From the NCBI GenBank assembly GCA_048270425.1, contig JBLWSY010000002.1:277708-341707 (forward strand): DNA of 64,000 bases, written 5' to 3'. The notes beneath the pieces are model-generated. The model was not told where the DNA came from, made no database searches, and saw nothing but the letters and a program-made list of their open reading frames with translations. This document shows positions 49,875-58,896 of this stretch, piece after piece. The translations under genes were made by a program, and so were the position numbers. The stretch's first letter is position 1. Every line of letters begins with the position of its first letter. This DNA is from Oceanospirillum sp048270425. GTDB lineage: Bacteria > Pseudomonadota > Gammaproteobacteria > Pseudomonadales > Halomonadaceae.

Positions 49875-50750
49875 TTAGTCTGTTGCTTTCAGGCGTTTGA
49901 GTAAGCTGGAGGTGTCCCAGCGTCCGCCGCCCATCGCCTGAACCTCTCCGTAGAACTGGTCGACAAGTGCGGTGACTGGTAGTTTAGCCTTAATCTTGCG
50001 TCCCTGGTTTAGACAGATATCAAGGTCTTTGCGCATCCAGTCTACAGCAAAGCCATGATCGTACTTGTCATCAATCATTGTTTGATGGCGATTGACCATC
50101 TGCCAGGATCCTGCGGCTCCTTTTGATATCACGTCGATGACTTTGTTTTGATCAAGTCCTGCTTTCTCTGCAAAGTAGAGGCCTTCAGATAAGCCTTGTA
50201 CCAGGCCCGCAATGCAGATCTGGTTAACCATTTTGGTCATTTGGCCTGCGCCTGCGGAGCCCATTAAAGTAACGGCCTGAGCATAAACGGCCATGATGTC
50301 GCGTGTTTTATCGAAAACACTTTCCTCTCCGCCGCACATAATGGTGAGTTTGCCATTCTCTGCGCCCTGCTGACCTCCGGAAACCGGGGCATCAATAAAA
50401 TGTAATCCGGCATTGCGGCAGGCAGTGTCGAGCTCTGTGGCAAGCTCTGCTGACGCTGTGGTGTGATCGATTAGAATACCGCTCGTTTTCATGGAGGATA
50501 TGGCTCCGTTTTCACCGAGGGTGACACTGCGCACATCGTCATCATTGCCTACGCAGCAGAAGACAATGTCGGCATCTCGGGCTGCTTCGGCCGGGGTTTT
50601 TCCGAAAGTGCCGCCATAGGTTTCTGCCCATTGTTCCGCTTTTTGTGTAGTGCGGTTATAGACGCAAACCTTATGGCCGGCTTTTGCCAGATGGCCTGCC
50701 ATTGGGTAGCCCATAACGCCAAGCCCGATAAATGCGAGATTTAAAGACAT
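49875..50750 (-). CDS. NAD(P)-dependent beta-hydroxyacid dehydrogenase
   Basis: A 291-residue enzyme of the 3-hydroxyisobutyrate/tartronate semialdehyde reductase family. The N-terminal Rossmann motif FIGLGVMGYPMAGHLAKAG, the substrate-binding DAPVSGGQQGAENGKL and the catalytic-Lys segment GAGQMTKMVNQI (Lys about 171) are present. The true substrate is not determinable; succinic semialdehyde or glyoxylate reductase roles are possible. The start is ATG 50750 with GGAG ten bases upstream. It lies just after the gltA terminator, so it is expressed separately. Confidence 0.87.
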   Translation of the reverse strand: MSLNLAFIGLGVMGYPMAGHLAKAGHKVCVYNRTTQKAEQWAETYGGTFGKTPAEAARDADIVFCCVGNDDDVRSVTLGENGAISSMKTSGILIDHTTASAELATELDTACRNAGLHFIDAPVSGGQQGAENGKLTIMCGGEESVFDKTRDIMAVYAQAVTLMGSAGAGQMTKMVNQICIAGLVQGLSEGLYFAEKAGLDQNKVIDVISKGAAGSWQMVNRHQTMIDDKYDHGFAVDWMRKDLDICLNQGRKIKAKLPVTALVDQFYGEVQAMGGGRWDTSSLLKRLKATD

Positions 50751-50798
50751 TGTTTTTGTTCTCCGTTTTTGTGGTTTGGGGTTGTTTTGCAGGCTAAG

Positions 50799-50823
50799 AA
50801 AAAAGGGCTGCAAAGCAGCCCTT
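50799..50823 (-). terminator. Intrinsic terminator of gltA
   Basis: On the minus strand AAGGGCTGC-TTT-GCAGCCCTT followed by T residues, about 20 bases after the gltA stop. Confidence 0.88.
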
Positions 50824-50843
50824 TAGATGGAACCGGTTTGTGC

Positions 50844-52130
50844 TTATTTTGCAGGATAATCGCGCACATCGGAACCTTTGTACAGCTGGCGCGGACGACC
50901 GATCTTGTTCTCGCCGCTTACCATCTCTTTCCAGTGAGAGATCCAACCTACAGTGCGGGACAGTGCAAAAATCACAGTGAACATGTTGGTCGGGATGCCA
51001 ATCGCCTTCAGGATGATGCCGGAGTAGAAGTCTACGTTCGGGTACAGTTTGCGCTGTACGAAGTATTCATCTTCCAGAGCGATCTCTTCGAGGCGCTTAG
51101 CAATGTGCAGCTGAGGATCATTTTCCAGGCCCAGTTCTTTCAGAACTTCGTCGCAGGTTTCTTTCATAACTTTCGCGCGTGGGTCGAAGTTACGGTAAAC
51201 ACGGTGACCAAAGCCCATCAGGCGGAACGGGTCGTCTTTGTCTTTCGCTTTGGCGATAAAGCGCTGAATGTTTTCTTCAGAATCTTCACCGATTTCGTCC
51301 AGCATCTCCAGAACGGCTTCGTTAGCGCCGCCGTGTGATGGGCCCCAAAGCGCAGCGATACCTGCAGCGATACAGGCAAATGGGTTGGCACCCGTTGAGC
51401 CTGTCAGGCGAACAGTGGAGGTAGAGGCATTCTGCTCGTGATCTGCATGCAGCATAAAGATGCGATCCATCGCTTTAGCCAGTACCGGATTTGGCTTGTA
51501 CTCTTCGCAAGGTGTGCTGAACATCATGTACAGGAAGTTTTCAGCGTAGTTGAAATCATTGCGCGGGAATACAAAAGGCTGACCTACTGAATATTTGTGA
51601 CACATTGCAGCAATGGTCGGCATTTTCGCGATCAGGCGGAATGCAGAAACTTCGCGGTCACGGGGATTGTTGATATCCAGAGAGTCGTGGTAGAACGCAG
51701 ACAGTGCGCCAACTACGCCGCACAGAATCGCCATAGGGTGAGCGTCACGACGGAAGCCTTTGTAGAATTGAGTCAGTTGCTCATGAACCATGGTGTGGTA
51801 AGTGATTGTTGACTCAAATTGTTTTTTCTCTTCTGGGCTTGGCAGTTCGCCATTCAGCAGAAGGTAGCACAGTTCAATGTAATCTGACTGCTTTGCCAGT
51901 TGCTCGATCGGGTAGCCGCGGTGCAGCAGTACGCCTTTCGCGCCATCAATGTAAGTGATTGATGACTCACAGGATGCAGTAGAGACAAAGCCTGGGTCGT
52001 AAGTGAACATTCCCTTGGAGGTCAAGCCGCGTACGTCGATAACGTCAGGGCCAACTGTGCCGTTATAAATCGGCAGTTCAATTGGTTCGTCAAGCCCTGG
52101 TACCGTCAGGATCGCTTTCTTGTCAGCCAT
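50844..52130 (-). CDS. gltA: Citrate synthase
   Basis: A 428-residue type II (hexameric) citrate synthase that condenses oxaloacetate and acetyl-CoA. Catalytic regions include the LMLHADHEQNASTSTVR and GPSHGGANEAVL segments and GFGHRVYRNFDPRAK. AAGGAGG precedes the ATG at 52130. It diverges from sdhCDAB, the standard gltA/sdh arrangement; the spacer carries promoters for both. Confidence 0.97.
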   Translation of the reverse strand: MADKKAILTVPGLDEPIELPIYNGTVGPDVIDVRGLTSKGMFTYDPGFVSTASCESSITYIDGAKGVLLHRGYPIEQLAKQSDYIELCYLLLNGELPSPEEKKQFESTITYHTMVHEQLTQFYKGFRRDAHPMAILCGVVGALSAFYHDSLDINNPRDREVSAFRLIAKMPTIAAMCHKYSVGQPFVFPRNDFNYAENFLYMMFSTPCEEYKPNPVLAKAMDRIFMLHADHEQNASTSTVRLTGSTGANPFACIAAGIAALWGPSHGGANEAVLEMLDEIGEDSEENIQRFIAKAKDKDDPFRLMGFGHRVYRNFDPRAKVMKETCDEVLKELGLENDPQLHIAKRLEEIALEDEYFVQRKLYPNVDFYSGIILKAIGIPTNMFTVIFALSRTVGWISHWKEMVSGENKIGRPRQLYKGSDVRDYPAK

Positions 52131-52190
52131 TATGGCCTCCTTTCTAATTGTTAATTCATACTTGCCATGCCCAAAATCGCGGACTGCACA

Positions 52191-52218
52191 AATATAGAAG
52201 GATGAGCGGGATTGTCAA
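52191..52218 (-). promoter_or_regulatory. Sigma-70 promoter of gltA
   Basis: On the minus strand TTGACA (52213-52218), a 16-bp spacer and TATATT (52191-52196), about 60 bp before the gltA start; near-consensus. Confidence 0.8.
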
Positions 52219-52336
52219 TTATCCAAAAAGGTAGCAGTAATGCAGGTAACGGTTGTTAAAATCAAAGGATGATCAGGCTTGCGGCAACCTGAGGGAAATC
52301 AGAAGGAATTATGCCCCGGCTATGCCTTTGGTTTTA

Positions 52337-52365
52337 TTGTAATCAGAATAGCGAGTCACTATAAT
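52337..52365 (+). promoter_or_regulatory. Sigma-70 promoter of the sdhCDAB operon
   Basis: TTGTAA (52337-52342), an exact 17-bp spacer and TATAAT (52360-52365), about 147 bp before the sdhC start. Confidence 0.75.
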
Positions 52366-52511
52366 TCCTGCCGCACGATTGGCGGTGGTGCTGCCTTATA
52401 TAAATAGGTAAGTGAAATGAGGTTTTAACCCTTTTGCTGCTTCTATATATAAGGACGCAACCACCAGAAACCATAAGCCCTAAGAAAGGGCATAGAGAGT
52501 GTGTAAGAGCC

Positions 52512-52889
52512 GTGAATAGCAAAAGACCTGTAAACTTAGATCTAGCAACTATCAAGCTCCCTCTCCCTGCATATACTTCGATTCTGCACCGTATCACGGG
52601 CGTTATTCTGTTTGTTGGACTGGCGTTCATGTTCTGGGCTTTTGATGCTTCTCTGGAGTCAGAAGAAAGCTTCAATGCAGTTAAAGAAACTCTGCAGGAG
52701 GGTGCATTCGCCAAGTTTGTACTCTGGGGACTTCTTTCCGCACTGGCATACCATGTAGTAGCGGGTATTAAGCACCTGATTATGGATGCTGGTATCGGTG
52801 AAACACTGGAAGGCGGCCGTTTGGGCGCTAAGCTGACGCTGGTGATTTCTGTAATTCTGATTGTACTGGCAGGGGTGTGGGTATGGTAA
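52512..52889 (+). CDS. sdhC: Succinate dehydrogenase cytochrome b556 subunit
   Basis: A 125-residue membrane anchor with three helices (about residues 25-45, 65-85, 105-124). The start is GTG 52512, giving VNSKRPVNLDL, which matches family N-termini; a longer reading from 52434 is unsupported. The SILHRITG segment (quinone and heme region) and the heme-ligand His in AYHVVAGIKHL are present. It binds heme b and ubiquinone with SdhD in complex II. Overlaps sdhD by 7 bases. Confidence 0.94.
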   Translation: MNSKRPVNLDLATIKLPLPAYTSILHRITGVILFVGLAFMFWAFDASLESEESFNAVKETLQEGAFAKFVLWGLLSALAYHVVAGIKHLIMDAGIGETLEGGRLGAKLTLVISVILIVLAGVWVW

Positions 52890-53230
52890 CCAACGTAACG
52901 AATTTCGGCCGTAGCGGCCTGTCAGACTGGTTGTTACAGCGTTTTAGTGCGGTAGTTCTGGCTCTGTACAGCGTTTTTATCGTTGGTTACTTTCTGACGA
53001 CTTCTGATCTGGACTACGCTCAGTGGTCTGCGTTCTTCCAGCAAACCTGGGTTCGCATCTTTACCTTTCTGACTATCCTGTCTATTGCTGCCCACGCCTG
53101 GATCGGTCTGTGGACGATTTCCACTGACTATATCAAGCCAACGGGGATCCGTTTTGTCTTCCAGGCAGTATGTAACCTAGCCCTCTTTACCTATGTGGTA
53201 TGGGGTGTTCAAGTTCTTTGGGGAGCGTAA
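52883..53230 (+). CDS. sdhD: Succinate dehydrogenase membrane anchor subunit
   Basis: A 115-residue protein with three membrane helices and the family pattern SGLSDWLLQRFSAVVLALY and HAWIGLWTISTDYIKP (heme-ligand His in the second part). The start at ATG 52883 fits E. coli SdhD (MVSNAS...); a GTG at 52877 adds two residues. It pairs with SdhC and overlaps its end; sdhA follows 3 bases later. Confidence 0.94.
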   Translation: MVTNVTNFGRSGLSDWLLQRFSAVVLALYSVFIVGYFLTTSDLDYAQWSAFFQQTWVRIFTFLTILSIAAHAWIGLWTISTDYIKPTGIRFVFQAVCNLALFTYVVWGVQVLWGA

Positions 53231-53233
53231 GGA

Positions 53234-55009
53234 ATGACTGCAAATCTACGTACACTGAATTTTGATGCCATCATTGTTGGTGGTGGCGGTTCCGGCATGC
53301 GTGCTGCTTTGCAGCTGTCGCAGTCCGGTAAGAAAACTGCTCTGATTACTAAAGTTTTCCCAACCCGTTCTCACACGGTATCGGCTCAGGGTGGTATCAC
53401 TTGTGCGATCGCAAGTGCGGATCCGAACGATGATTGGCGCTGGCACATGTACGATACCGTAAAAGGTTCGGACTATATCGGTGACCAGGATGCTATTGAG
53501 TACATGTGTTCCGAAGGCCCTAAAGCGGTATTCGAACTGGAGCACATGGGTCTGCCTTTCTCCCGTTTTGACAATGGTCGTATCTACCAGCGTCCTTTCG
53601 GTGGACAGTCCAAAAACTTTGGTGAAGGTGGTCAGGCTGCCCGTACCTGTGCTGCTGCGGACCGTACTGGTCACGCTCTGCTGCACACTCTGTATCAGGC
53701 TAACCTGAAAAATAACACTGTATTCCTGAATGAATGGTATGCAGTGGATCTGGTTCGCAACGACTCCGGTGATATCTGTGGTGTAATCGCACTGTGCATC
53801 GAAACTGGCGAAACTGTATTTGTTAAAGCGGCTGCGACGGTTCTGGCAACAGGTGGTGCTGGCCGTATCTACGCTTCTACCACTAACGCGCTGATCAACA
53901 CGGGTGATGGTGTTGGTATGGCTCTGCGTGCCGGTATTCCTGTTCAGGATATCGAAATGTGGCAGTTCCACCCAACCGGTATTGCGGGTGCGGGTGTACT
54001 GGTAACCGAAGGTTGCCGTGGTGAAGGTGGCTATCTGGTAAACAAAGATGGCGAACGCTTCATGGAGCGCTACGCACCTAACGCTAAAGACCTTGCTGGC
54101 CGTGACGTTGTTGCGCGTTCTATGGTTATGGAGATCCTGGAAGGCCGTGGTTGTGGTGAGAAAGGTGATCACGTATTCCTGAAGCTGGATCACCTGGGTG
54201 AAGACGTTCTGAACAAGCGTCTGCCTGGTATCTGTGAGCTGTCTAAAACGTTTGCTCACGCTGATCCGACTAAAGAGCCTGTGCCTGTTGTTCCAACCTG
54301 TCACTACATGATGGGCGGTGTACCGACTAACGTTCATGGTCAGTGTCTGACTCAGGACGAAAACGGTAATGATCAGATCATTAACGGTCTGTACGCAGTC
54401 GGTGAAGTTGCTTGTGTATCTGTTCACGGTGCAAACCGTCTGGGCGGTAACTCTCTGCTTGACCTGGTTGTATTCGGCCGTGCCGCAGGTATCCATATCG
54501 AGAAAGCCCTGAGTGAAGGTCTGACCGATGCGCCTGTCAACGAAGCTGATATCGAGCGTGCAATGGCGCGTTTGAACCGTTGGAACGGTTCTACTGACGG
54601 TGAAAGCGTTGCTGAATTGCGTGCAGAGCTGCAGCAGACTATGCAGAACTACTTCGGCGTATTCCGTACAGAAGAGTACATGCAGAAAGGTATTAAAGAA
54701 CTGGAAGCTCTGCGTGAACGTATTGCTAATGCGAAGCTGGACGATAAGTCTCAGGCGTTTAACACTGCGCGCATTGAAGCTCTGGAACTGGATAACCTGC
54801 TGGAAGTGGCGGAAGCAACCGCTATTACAGCTGAATACCGTAAAGAGAGCCGTGGTGCTCACGCTCGTGACGATTATCAGGATCGTGATGACGAGAACTG
54901 GCTGAAGCACTCAATGTACTTCCCAGGTGAGAAACGTGTTGGTAAGCGTGATGTTAACTTCGCGCCTAAGACAGTACCTGCGTTTGAACCGAAAGTACGT
55001 ACTTACTAA
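53234..55009 (+). CDS. sdhA: Succinate dehydrogenase flavoprotein subunit
   Basis: A 591-residue FAD subunit oxidising succinate to fumarate. The FAD motif VGGGGSGMRAAL, the covalent-FAD His47 in RSHTVSAQGG, the active-site HPTG region, the ERYAPNAKDLAGRDVV loop and HGANRLGGNSLLD are all present. SdhE, encoded at 5778, aids FAD attachment. Codons are strongly biased as expected for a highly expressed gene. Complete. Confidence 0.97.
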   Translation: MTANLRTLNFDAIIVGGGGSGMRAALQLSQSGKKTALITKVFPTRSHTVSAQGGITCAIASADPNDDWRWHMYDTVKGSDYIGDQDAIEYMCSEGPKAVFELEHMGLPFSRFDNGRIYQRPFGGQSKNFGEGGQAARTCAAADRTGHALLHTLYQANLKNNTVFLNEWYAVDLVRNDSGDICGVIALCIETGETVFVKAAATVLATGGAGRIYASTTNALINTGDGVGMALRAGIPVQDIEMWQFHPTGIAGAGVLVTEGCRGEGGYLVNKDGERFMERYAPNAKDLAGRDVVARSMVMEILEGRGCGEKGDHVFLKLDHLGEDVLNKRLPGICELSKTFAHADPTKEPVPVVPTCHYMMGGVPTNVHGQCLTQDENGNDQIINGLYAVGEVACVSVHGANRLGGNSLLDLVVFGRAAGIHIEKALSEGLTDAPVNEADIERAMARLNRWNGSTDGESVAELRAELQQTMQNYFGVFRTEEYMQKGIKELEALRERIANAKLDDKSQAFNTARIEALELDNLLEVAEATAITAEYRKESRGAHARDDYQDRDDENWLKHSMYFPGEKRVGKRDVNFAPKTVPAFEPKVRTY

Positions 55010-55027
55010 TTTACGGGAGTTAGCCTA

Positions 55028-55732
55028 ATGCTGGTTGTTAGTGTATACCGCTATAATCCGGAAAAAGATTCTGCTCCGTACATGCAGGAATTCAACGTTG
55101 ACACCAAAGGTGCGGACCTGATGGTGCTTGACGTTCTGCATCTGGTTAAAGAGCAGGACAATACTTTTGCTTACCGTCGTTCTTGCCGTGAAGGTGTATG
55201 CGGCTCTGACGGTATGAACATGAATGGTAAGAATGGCCTGGCTTGTATTACTCCGCTGTCAGAAGTTGTGACCGGTGGTAAGCTGGTTATTCGTCCTCTG
55301 CCTGGTCTACCGGTTATCCGTGACCTGGTGGTTGATATGTCTCTGTTCTACAAGCAGTACGAGCGTATCAAGCCTTACTTGCTGAATGACACTCCGGCTC
55401 CGGCTATTGAGCGTCTGCAAGCACCTGAGGATCGTGATAAGCTTGATGGCCTGTACGAGTGTATTCTCTGTGCATGTTGTTCAACGTCTTGTCCGTCGTT
55501 CTGGTGGAACCCTGATAAGTTCGTCGGTCCATCCGGCCTGCTGCAGGCATACCGCTTCCTGATCGACAGCCGTGACACCCAAACCCGTGAGCGACTGGCT
55601 GAACTGGACGATCCGTTCAGTGTGTTCCGTTGCCGCGGTATTATGAACTGCGTAAGCGTATGTCCAAAAGGCTTGAACCCAACAAAAGCCATTGGTCATA
55701 TTCGTGACATGCTGTTGCGTAACGCAACCTAG
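55028..55732 (+). CDS. sdhB: Succinate dehydrogenase iron-sulfur subunit
   Basis: A 234-residue protein with three Fe-S clusters. The [2Fe-2S] site uses CREGVCGSDGMNMNGKNGLAC (Cys53, Cys58, Cys73, plus Asp61 or another ligand), and the [4Fe-4S]/[3Fe-4S] sites use ECILCACCSTSCPS and the later CVSVCPKGLNP segment. It transfers electrons from SdhA to the membrane subunits. GGGAG precedes the ATG. Last of sdhCDAB; a spacer with three hairpins follows. Confidence 0.97.
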   Translation: MLVVSVYRYNPEKDSAPYMQEFNVDTKGADLMVLDVLHLVKEQDNTFAYRRSCREGVCGSDGMNMNGKNGLACITPLSEVVTGGKLVIRPLPGLPVIRDLVVDMSLFYKQYERIKPYLLNDTPAPAIERLQAPEDRDKLDGLYECILCACCSTSCPSFWWNPDKFVGPSGLLQAYRFLIDSRDTQTRERLAELDDPFSVFRCRGIMNCVSVCPKGLNPTKAIGHIRDMLLRNAT

Positions 55733-55770
55733 TCAAACCGCAGATCATCTATACAATAATAAAGCTATTG

Positions 55771-55790
55771 TGTCTGCCAACAGGCAGACA
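55771..55790 (+). promoter_or_regulatory. First hairpin in the sdhB-sucA spacer
   Basis: TGTCTGCC-AACA-GGCAGACA, a perfect 8-bp stem 38 bases after the sdhB stop, no T run; probable mRNA-stabilising or processing element. Confidence 0.6.
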
Positions 55791-55802
55791 CCTGTGGTCG
55801 CT

Positions 55803-55831
55803 AAAGCCGGCGCTCAAAAAGTGCCGGCTTT
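55803..55831 (+). promoter_or_regulatory. Second hairpin in the sdhB-sucA spacer
   Basis: AAAGCCGGC (55803-55811) pairs with GCCGGCTTT (55823-55831) around an 11-base loop. The T run is too short for a typical terminator. Confidence 0.6.
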
Positions 55832-55880
55832 AGCAAATGTAAAAACGACTTGGGGAACGGGGCTCGTCCCTAATCTGCAG

Positions 55881-55907
55881 AAAGGTAAGGCACGCTACCT
55901 TTTTTTT
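55881..55907 (+). terminator. Terminator-like hairpin before sucA
   Basis: AAAGGTA (55881-55887), an 8-base loop, TACCTTT (55896-55902) and a run of T to 55907. Weak stem but strong T tract; it could end part of the sdh transcripts. Confidence 0.6.
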
Positions 55908-55968
55908 GACCTGAAAAAGACTCAGGGGTCATTGTAGATTTCAAGTTCCTCGTGCAGGGTGACTAAGA

Positions 55969-58812
55969 ATGCAAGAAGGCATAATGGAGTTGATGTGGAG
56001 CTCTTCCCACGTCTACGGAGGCAATGTTTCCTACGTTGAAGGGCTTTATGAGCAATATTTGCTTGATCCGAATGCAATTCCTGAAGAGTGGAGGAACTAC
56101 TTCGACAAGCTTCCAAGAACTGAAGGCACCGGTTCTCGTGATATCCCCCTTACGCCCATCCGCGAACACTTCGATCTGCTTGCTAAAAACAAGCATAAAG
56201 CTGCTCCCGCCAGTGCTGGCTCAGTAAGCACCGAACATGAAAAGAAACAGGTTCGTGTTCTGCAGCTGATCAACGCATATCGTTTCCGCGGCCACCAGAA
56301 AGCCAATATTGATCCTCTTAACCTGCTTCAGCGTGAGCCGGTAGCTGATCTTGATCTGGCTTATCATCAGTTATCAGCGGCTGATCTGGACACCGTTTTC
56401 CAGACCGGCTCTCTGTTCATCGGTAAAGATGAAGCACCACTGCGTGAAATTATCGAAGCGCTGGAGAAAACCTATTGCTCCACCACCGGCGCCGAGTTCA
56501 TGCATATTGTGAACACTGAAGAGAAGCGTTGGTTGCAACAGCGTTTTGAAAGCGTGCGCTCTGCTCCTGCATTCGGAGTTGAAGCAAAAAAACATATTCT
56601 TGAGCGCCTGACGGCTGCTGAAGGTATGGAAAACTACCTTGCATCCCGTTATCCAGGTACCAAGCGTTTTGGTCTGGAAGGCGGCGAATCTTTTATCCCT
56701 ATGGTTGATGAGCTGATTCAGCGCTCAGGTTCCTTTGGCGTAAAAGAAGTTGTTATTGGTATGGCTCACCGTGGTCGACTCAACCTGCTGGTTAATATCC
56801 TGGGTAAAAACCCTGCGGAACTGTTTGATGAGTTTGAAGGCAAGAAACTCATGCATGATGGTTCCGGTGATGTTAAGTATCACCAGGGTTTCTCATCCAA
56901 CGTAATGACTTCCGGTGGTGAGGTTCACTTGGCTCTGGCCTTTAACCCGTCTCACCTGGAAATTGTATCTCCGGTTGTTGAGGGGTCGGTTCGTGCCCGT
57001 CAGGATCGTCGAAAAGACTCTTCCGGTGATGCGGTAATGCCGATCGTGGTTCATGGTGATTCTGCCTTTGCAGGTCAGGGTGTGGTGATGGAGACATTCC
57101 AGATGTCTCAGACCCGCGCTTATAAAACCGGCGGTACCATTCATATCGTGATCAACAACCAGGTTGGTTTCACGACCAGTAAGCCGGAAGATACTCGCTC
57201 TACGGAATACTGTACTGATATTGCCAAGATGGTTCAGGCACCGATCATCCATGTTAATGGTGATGACCCTGAGGCTGTGATTCATGCGGCTCAGGTTGCT
57301 GCTGATTACCGACAGCAATTCAAGCGTGATGTGGTGATTGATTTAGTTTGTTATCGCCGTCGCGGCCACAACGAAGCTGATGAGCCTTCGGGTACTCAGC
57401 CTCTGATGTATCAGAAAATTGCCAAACAACCGACGACCCGTACTCTTTATGCTCAACGTCTGATCTCAGAAGGTGTTCTGACTGAAGCCGAAGACAAAGA
57501 GAAAATGGAAGATTATCGCTCGGCGTTGGTTGATGGTCGTCATGTTGCTAATAGTTTGGTTAAAGAGCCGAATAAAGAGCTGTTCGTTGACTGGACACCT
57601 TATCTTGGTCATGCATGGACCTCGGATGCTGATACCTCTGTTGAACTGACTCATCTTCAGGCATTAGCTAACAAGTTGGGTGAGATTCCGGATGGCGTTA
57701 AGATTCAGCGCCAGGTTAACAAAATTTACGAAGACCGTCGTAAGATGGCTGCAGGTGCTATGCCTGTAAACTGGGGTTTTGCAGAAGTATTGGCCTACGC
57801 CACTATTCTGGATCAGAACCACCCGGTTCGTATCACCGGTCAGGATGTGGGCCGTGGTACTTTTTCGCACCGTCATGCTGTTATTCACAGCCAGTCAGAC
57901 GGTTCCGTTTATGTGCCTCTGCAGAATCTGTCAGAGTCACAGCCAGCGATGACCATTCATGACTCTTATCTGTCTGAAGAAGCGGTTCTGGCATTTGAGT
58001 ATGGATACGCCACTACAAAGCCAGATGCTCTTGTCATCTGGGAAGCTCAGTTCGGCGATTTTGCTAACGGAGCTCAGGTTGTAATTGATCAGTTCATCAC
58101 CAGTGGTGAGCATAAGTGGGGACGTTTGTGCGGTTTGACTATGCTATTACCGCACGGTTACGAGGGCCAGGGCCCCGAACACTCCTCGGCACGCTTAGAG
58201 CGTTACCTGCAGTCTTGCGCTGAGCAAAACATTCAGGTTGTTGTTCCGACTACGCCAGCCCAGGTTTTCCACATGCTGCGTCGTCAGGTGATACGCCCGC
58301 TGCGTAAGCCGTTGATTGTTATGTCGCCTAAGAGTTTGCTGCGTCATAAGGATGCAACTTCGACTCTGGAAGAGCTGGCTAACGGCAGCTTCCAAACCAT
58401 TATCAATGAAGTGGATACCACTCTTGATAAGATCAAGGTTAAGCGCCTGGTTCTGACAACAGGTAAAGTCTATTACGATCTGGCGAATTATCGTCGTGAG
58501 AACGAGCGCGAAGATACGGCCATTATCCGTATTGAACAGCTGTATCCGTTCCCGACCGAGAAATTGGCAGAGATCGTTGCTGAATATCCTGCTTTGGAAG
58601 ATGTTGTCTGGTGTCAGGATGAGCCGATGAACCAGGGCGCCTGGTACAGCAGTCAGCACCACATGCGTGGTGTGCTGAACGAATACCGTAAAGGCCTCGG
58701 TTATGAACTGAAGTTTGCGGGTCGCGCAGCATCTGCAGCTCCGGCTTGTGGTTATACCTCTGTACATGCTGAACAGCAGACGCAGTTGGTATCTGACGCT
58801 TTTAACGCTTAA
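55969..58812 (+). CDS. sucA: 2-oxoglutarate dehydrogenase E1 component
   Basis: A 947-residue thiamine-diphosphate enzyme that decarboxylates 2-oxoglutarate in the OGDH complex. N-terminal SSHVYGGNVSYVEGLYEQYL, the HRGRLNLLVNILGK segment, the ThDP-binding GDSAFAGQGVVMETFQMSQ ... NNQVGFTTS and the C-terminal GYEGQGPEHSSARLERYLQ are present. ATG 55969 follows AGGGTGA and fits the Pseudomonas start MQES; ATG 55984 is possible. It works with SucB and Lpd directly downstream. Confidence 0.96.
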   Translation: MQEGIMELMWSSSHVYGGNVSYVEGLYEQYLLDPNAIPEEWRNYFDKLPRTEGTGSRDIPLTPIREHFDLLAKNKHKAAPASAGSVSTEHEKKQVRVLQLINAYRFRGHQKANIDPLNLLQREPVADLDLAYHQLSAADLDTVFQTGSLFIGKDEAPLREIIEALEKTYCSTTGAEFMHIVNTEEKRWLQQRFESVRSAPAFGVEAKKHILERLTAAEGMENYLASRYPGTKRFGLEGGESFIPMVDELIQRSGSFGVKEVVIGMAHRGRLNLLVNILGKNPAELFDEFEGKKLMHDGSGDVKYHQGFSSNVMTSGGEVHLALAFNPSHLEIVSPVVEGSVRARQDRRKDSSGDAVMPIVVHGDSAFAGQGVVMETFQMSQTRAYKTGGTIHIVINNQVGFTTSKPEDTRSTEYCTDIAKMVQAPIIHVNGDDPEAVIHAAQVAADYRQQFKRDVVIDLVCYRRRGHNEADEPSGTQPLMYQKIAKQPTTRTLYAQRLISEGVLTEAEDKEKMEDYRSALVDGRHVANSLVKEPNKELFVDWTPYLGHAWTSDADTSVELTHLQALANKLGEIPDGVKIQRQVNKIYEDRRKMAAGAMPVNWGFAEVLAYATILDQNHPVRITGQDVGRGTFSHRHAVIHSQSDGSVYVPLQNLSESQPAMTIHDSYLSEEAVLAFEYGYATTKPDALVIWEAQFGDFANGAQVVIDQFITSGEHKWGRLCGLTMLLPHGYEGQGPEHSSARLERYLQSCAEQNIQVVVPTTPAQVFHMLRRQVIRPLRKPLIVMSPKSLLRHKDATSTLEELANGSFQTIINEVDTTLDKIKVKRLVLTTGKVYYDLANYRRENEREDTAIIRIEQLYPFPTEKLAEIVAEYPALEDVVWCQDEPMNQGAWYSSQHHMRGVLNEYRKGLGYELKFAGRAASAAPACGYTSVHAEQQTQLVSDAFNA

Positions 58813-58824
58813 TTGATCAATTAC

Positions 58825-58846
58825 GTGCCCTGCTAAGTCAGGGCAC
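58825..58846 (+). promoter_or_regulatory. Hairpin in the sucA-sucB spacer, attenuator-like
   Basis: GTGCCCTG-CTAAGT-CAGGGCAC followed eight bases later by six T. It may cause partial termination or protect the sucA mRNA end. Confidence 0.55.
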
Positions 58847-58896
58847 CTTAGATTTTTTGTTTGTGCAAACAAAGAACAATCCAGAAAGGACCGAAC

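Larger units (their letters stand above)
52131..52511. other. 381-bp divergent regulatory region gltA / sdhC
   Basis: It holds the gltA promoter (52191-52218) and the sdh promoter (52337-52365), leaving a 5' leader of about 140 bases before sdhC. No gene is called here; an extension of sdhC to 52434 is not supported. Confidence 0.75.

Noticed and set aside
53246..54910. 554-codon open frame antisense to sdhA
   Set aside because: Lies exactly opposite a certain, codon-biased gene; composition is Thr/Gln/Arg-rich, typical of a mirror frame, with no family resemblance or start signal.
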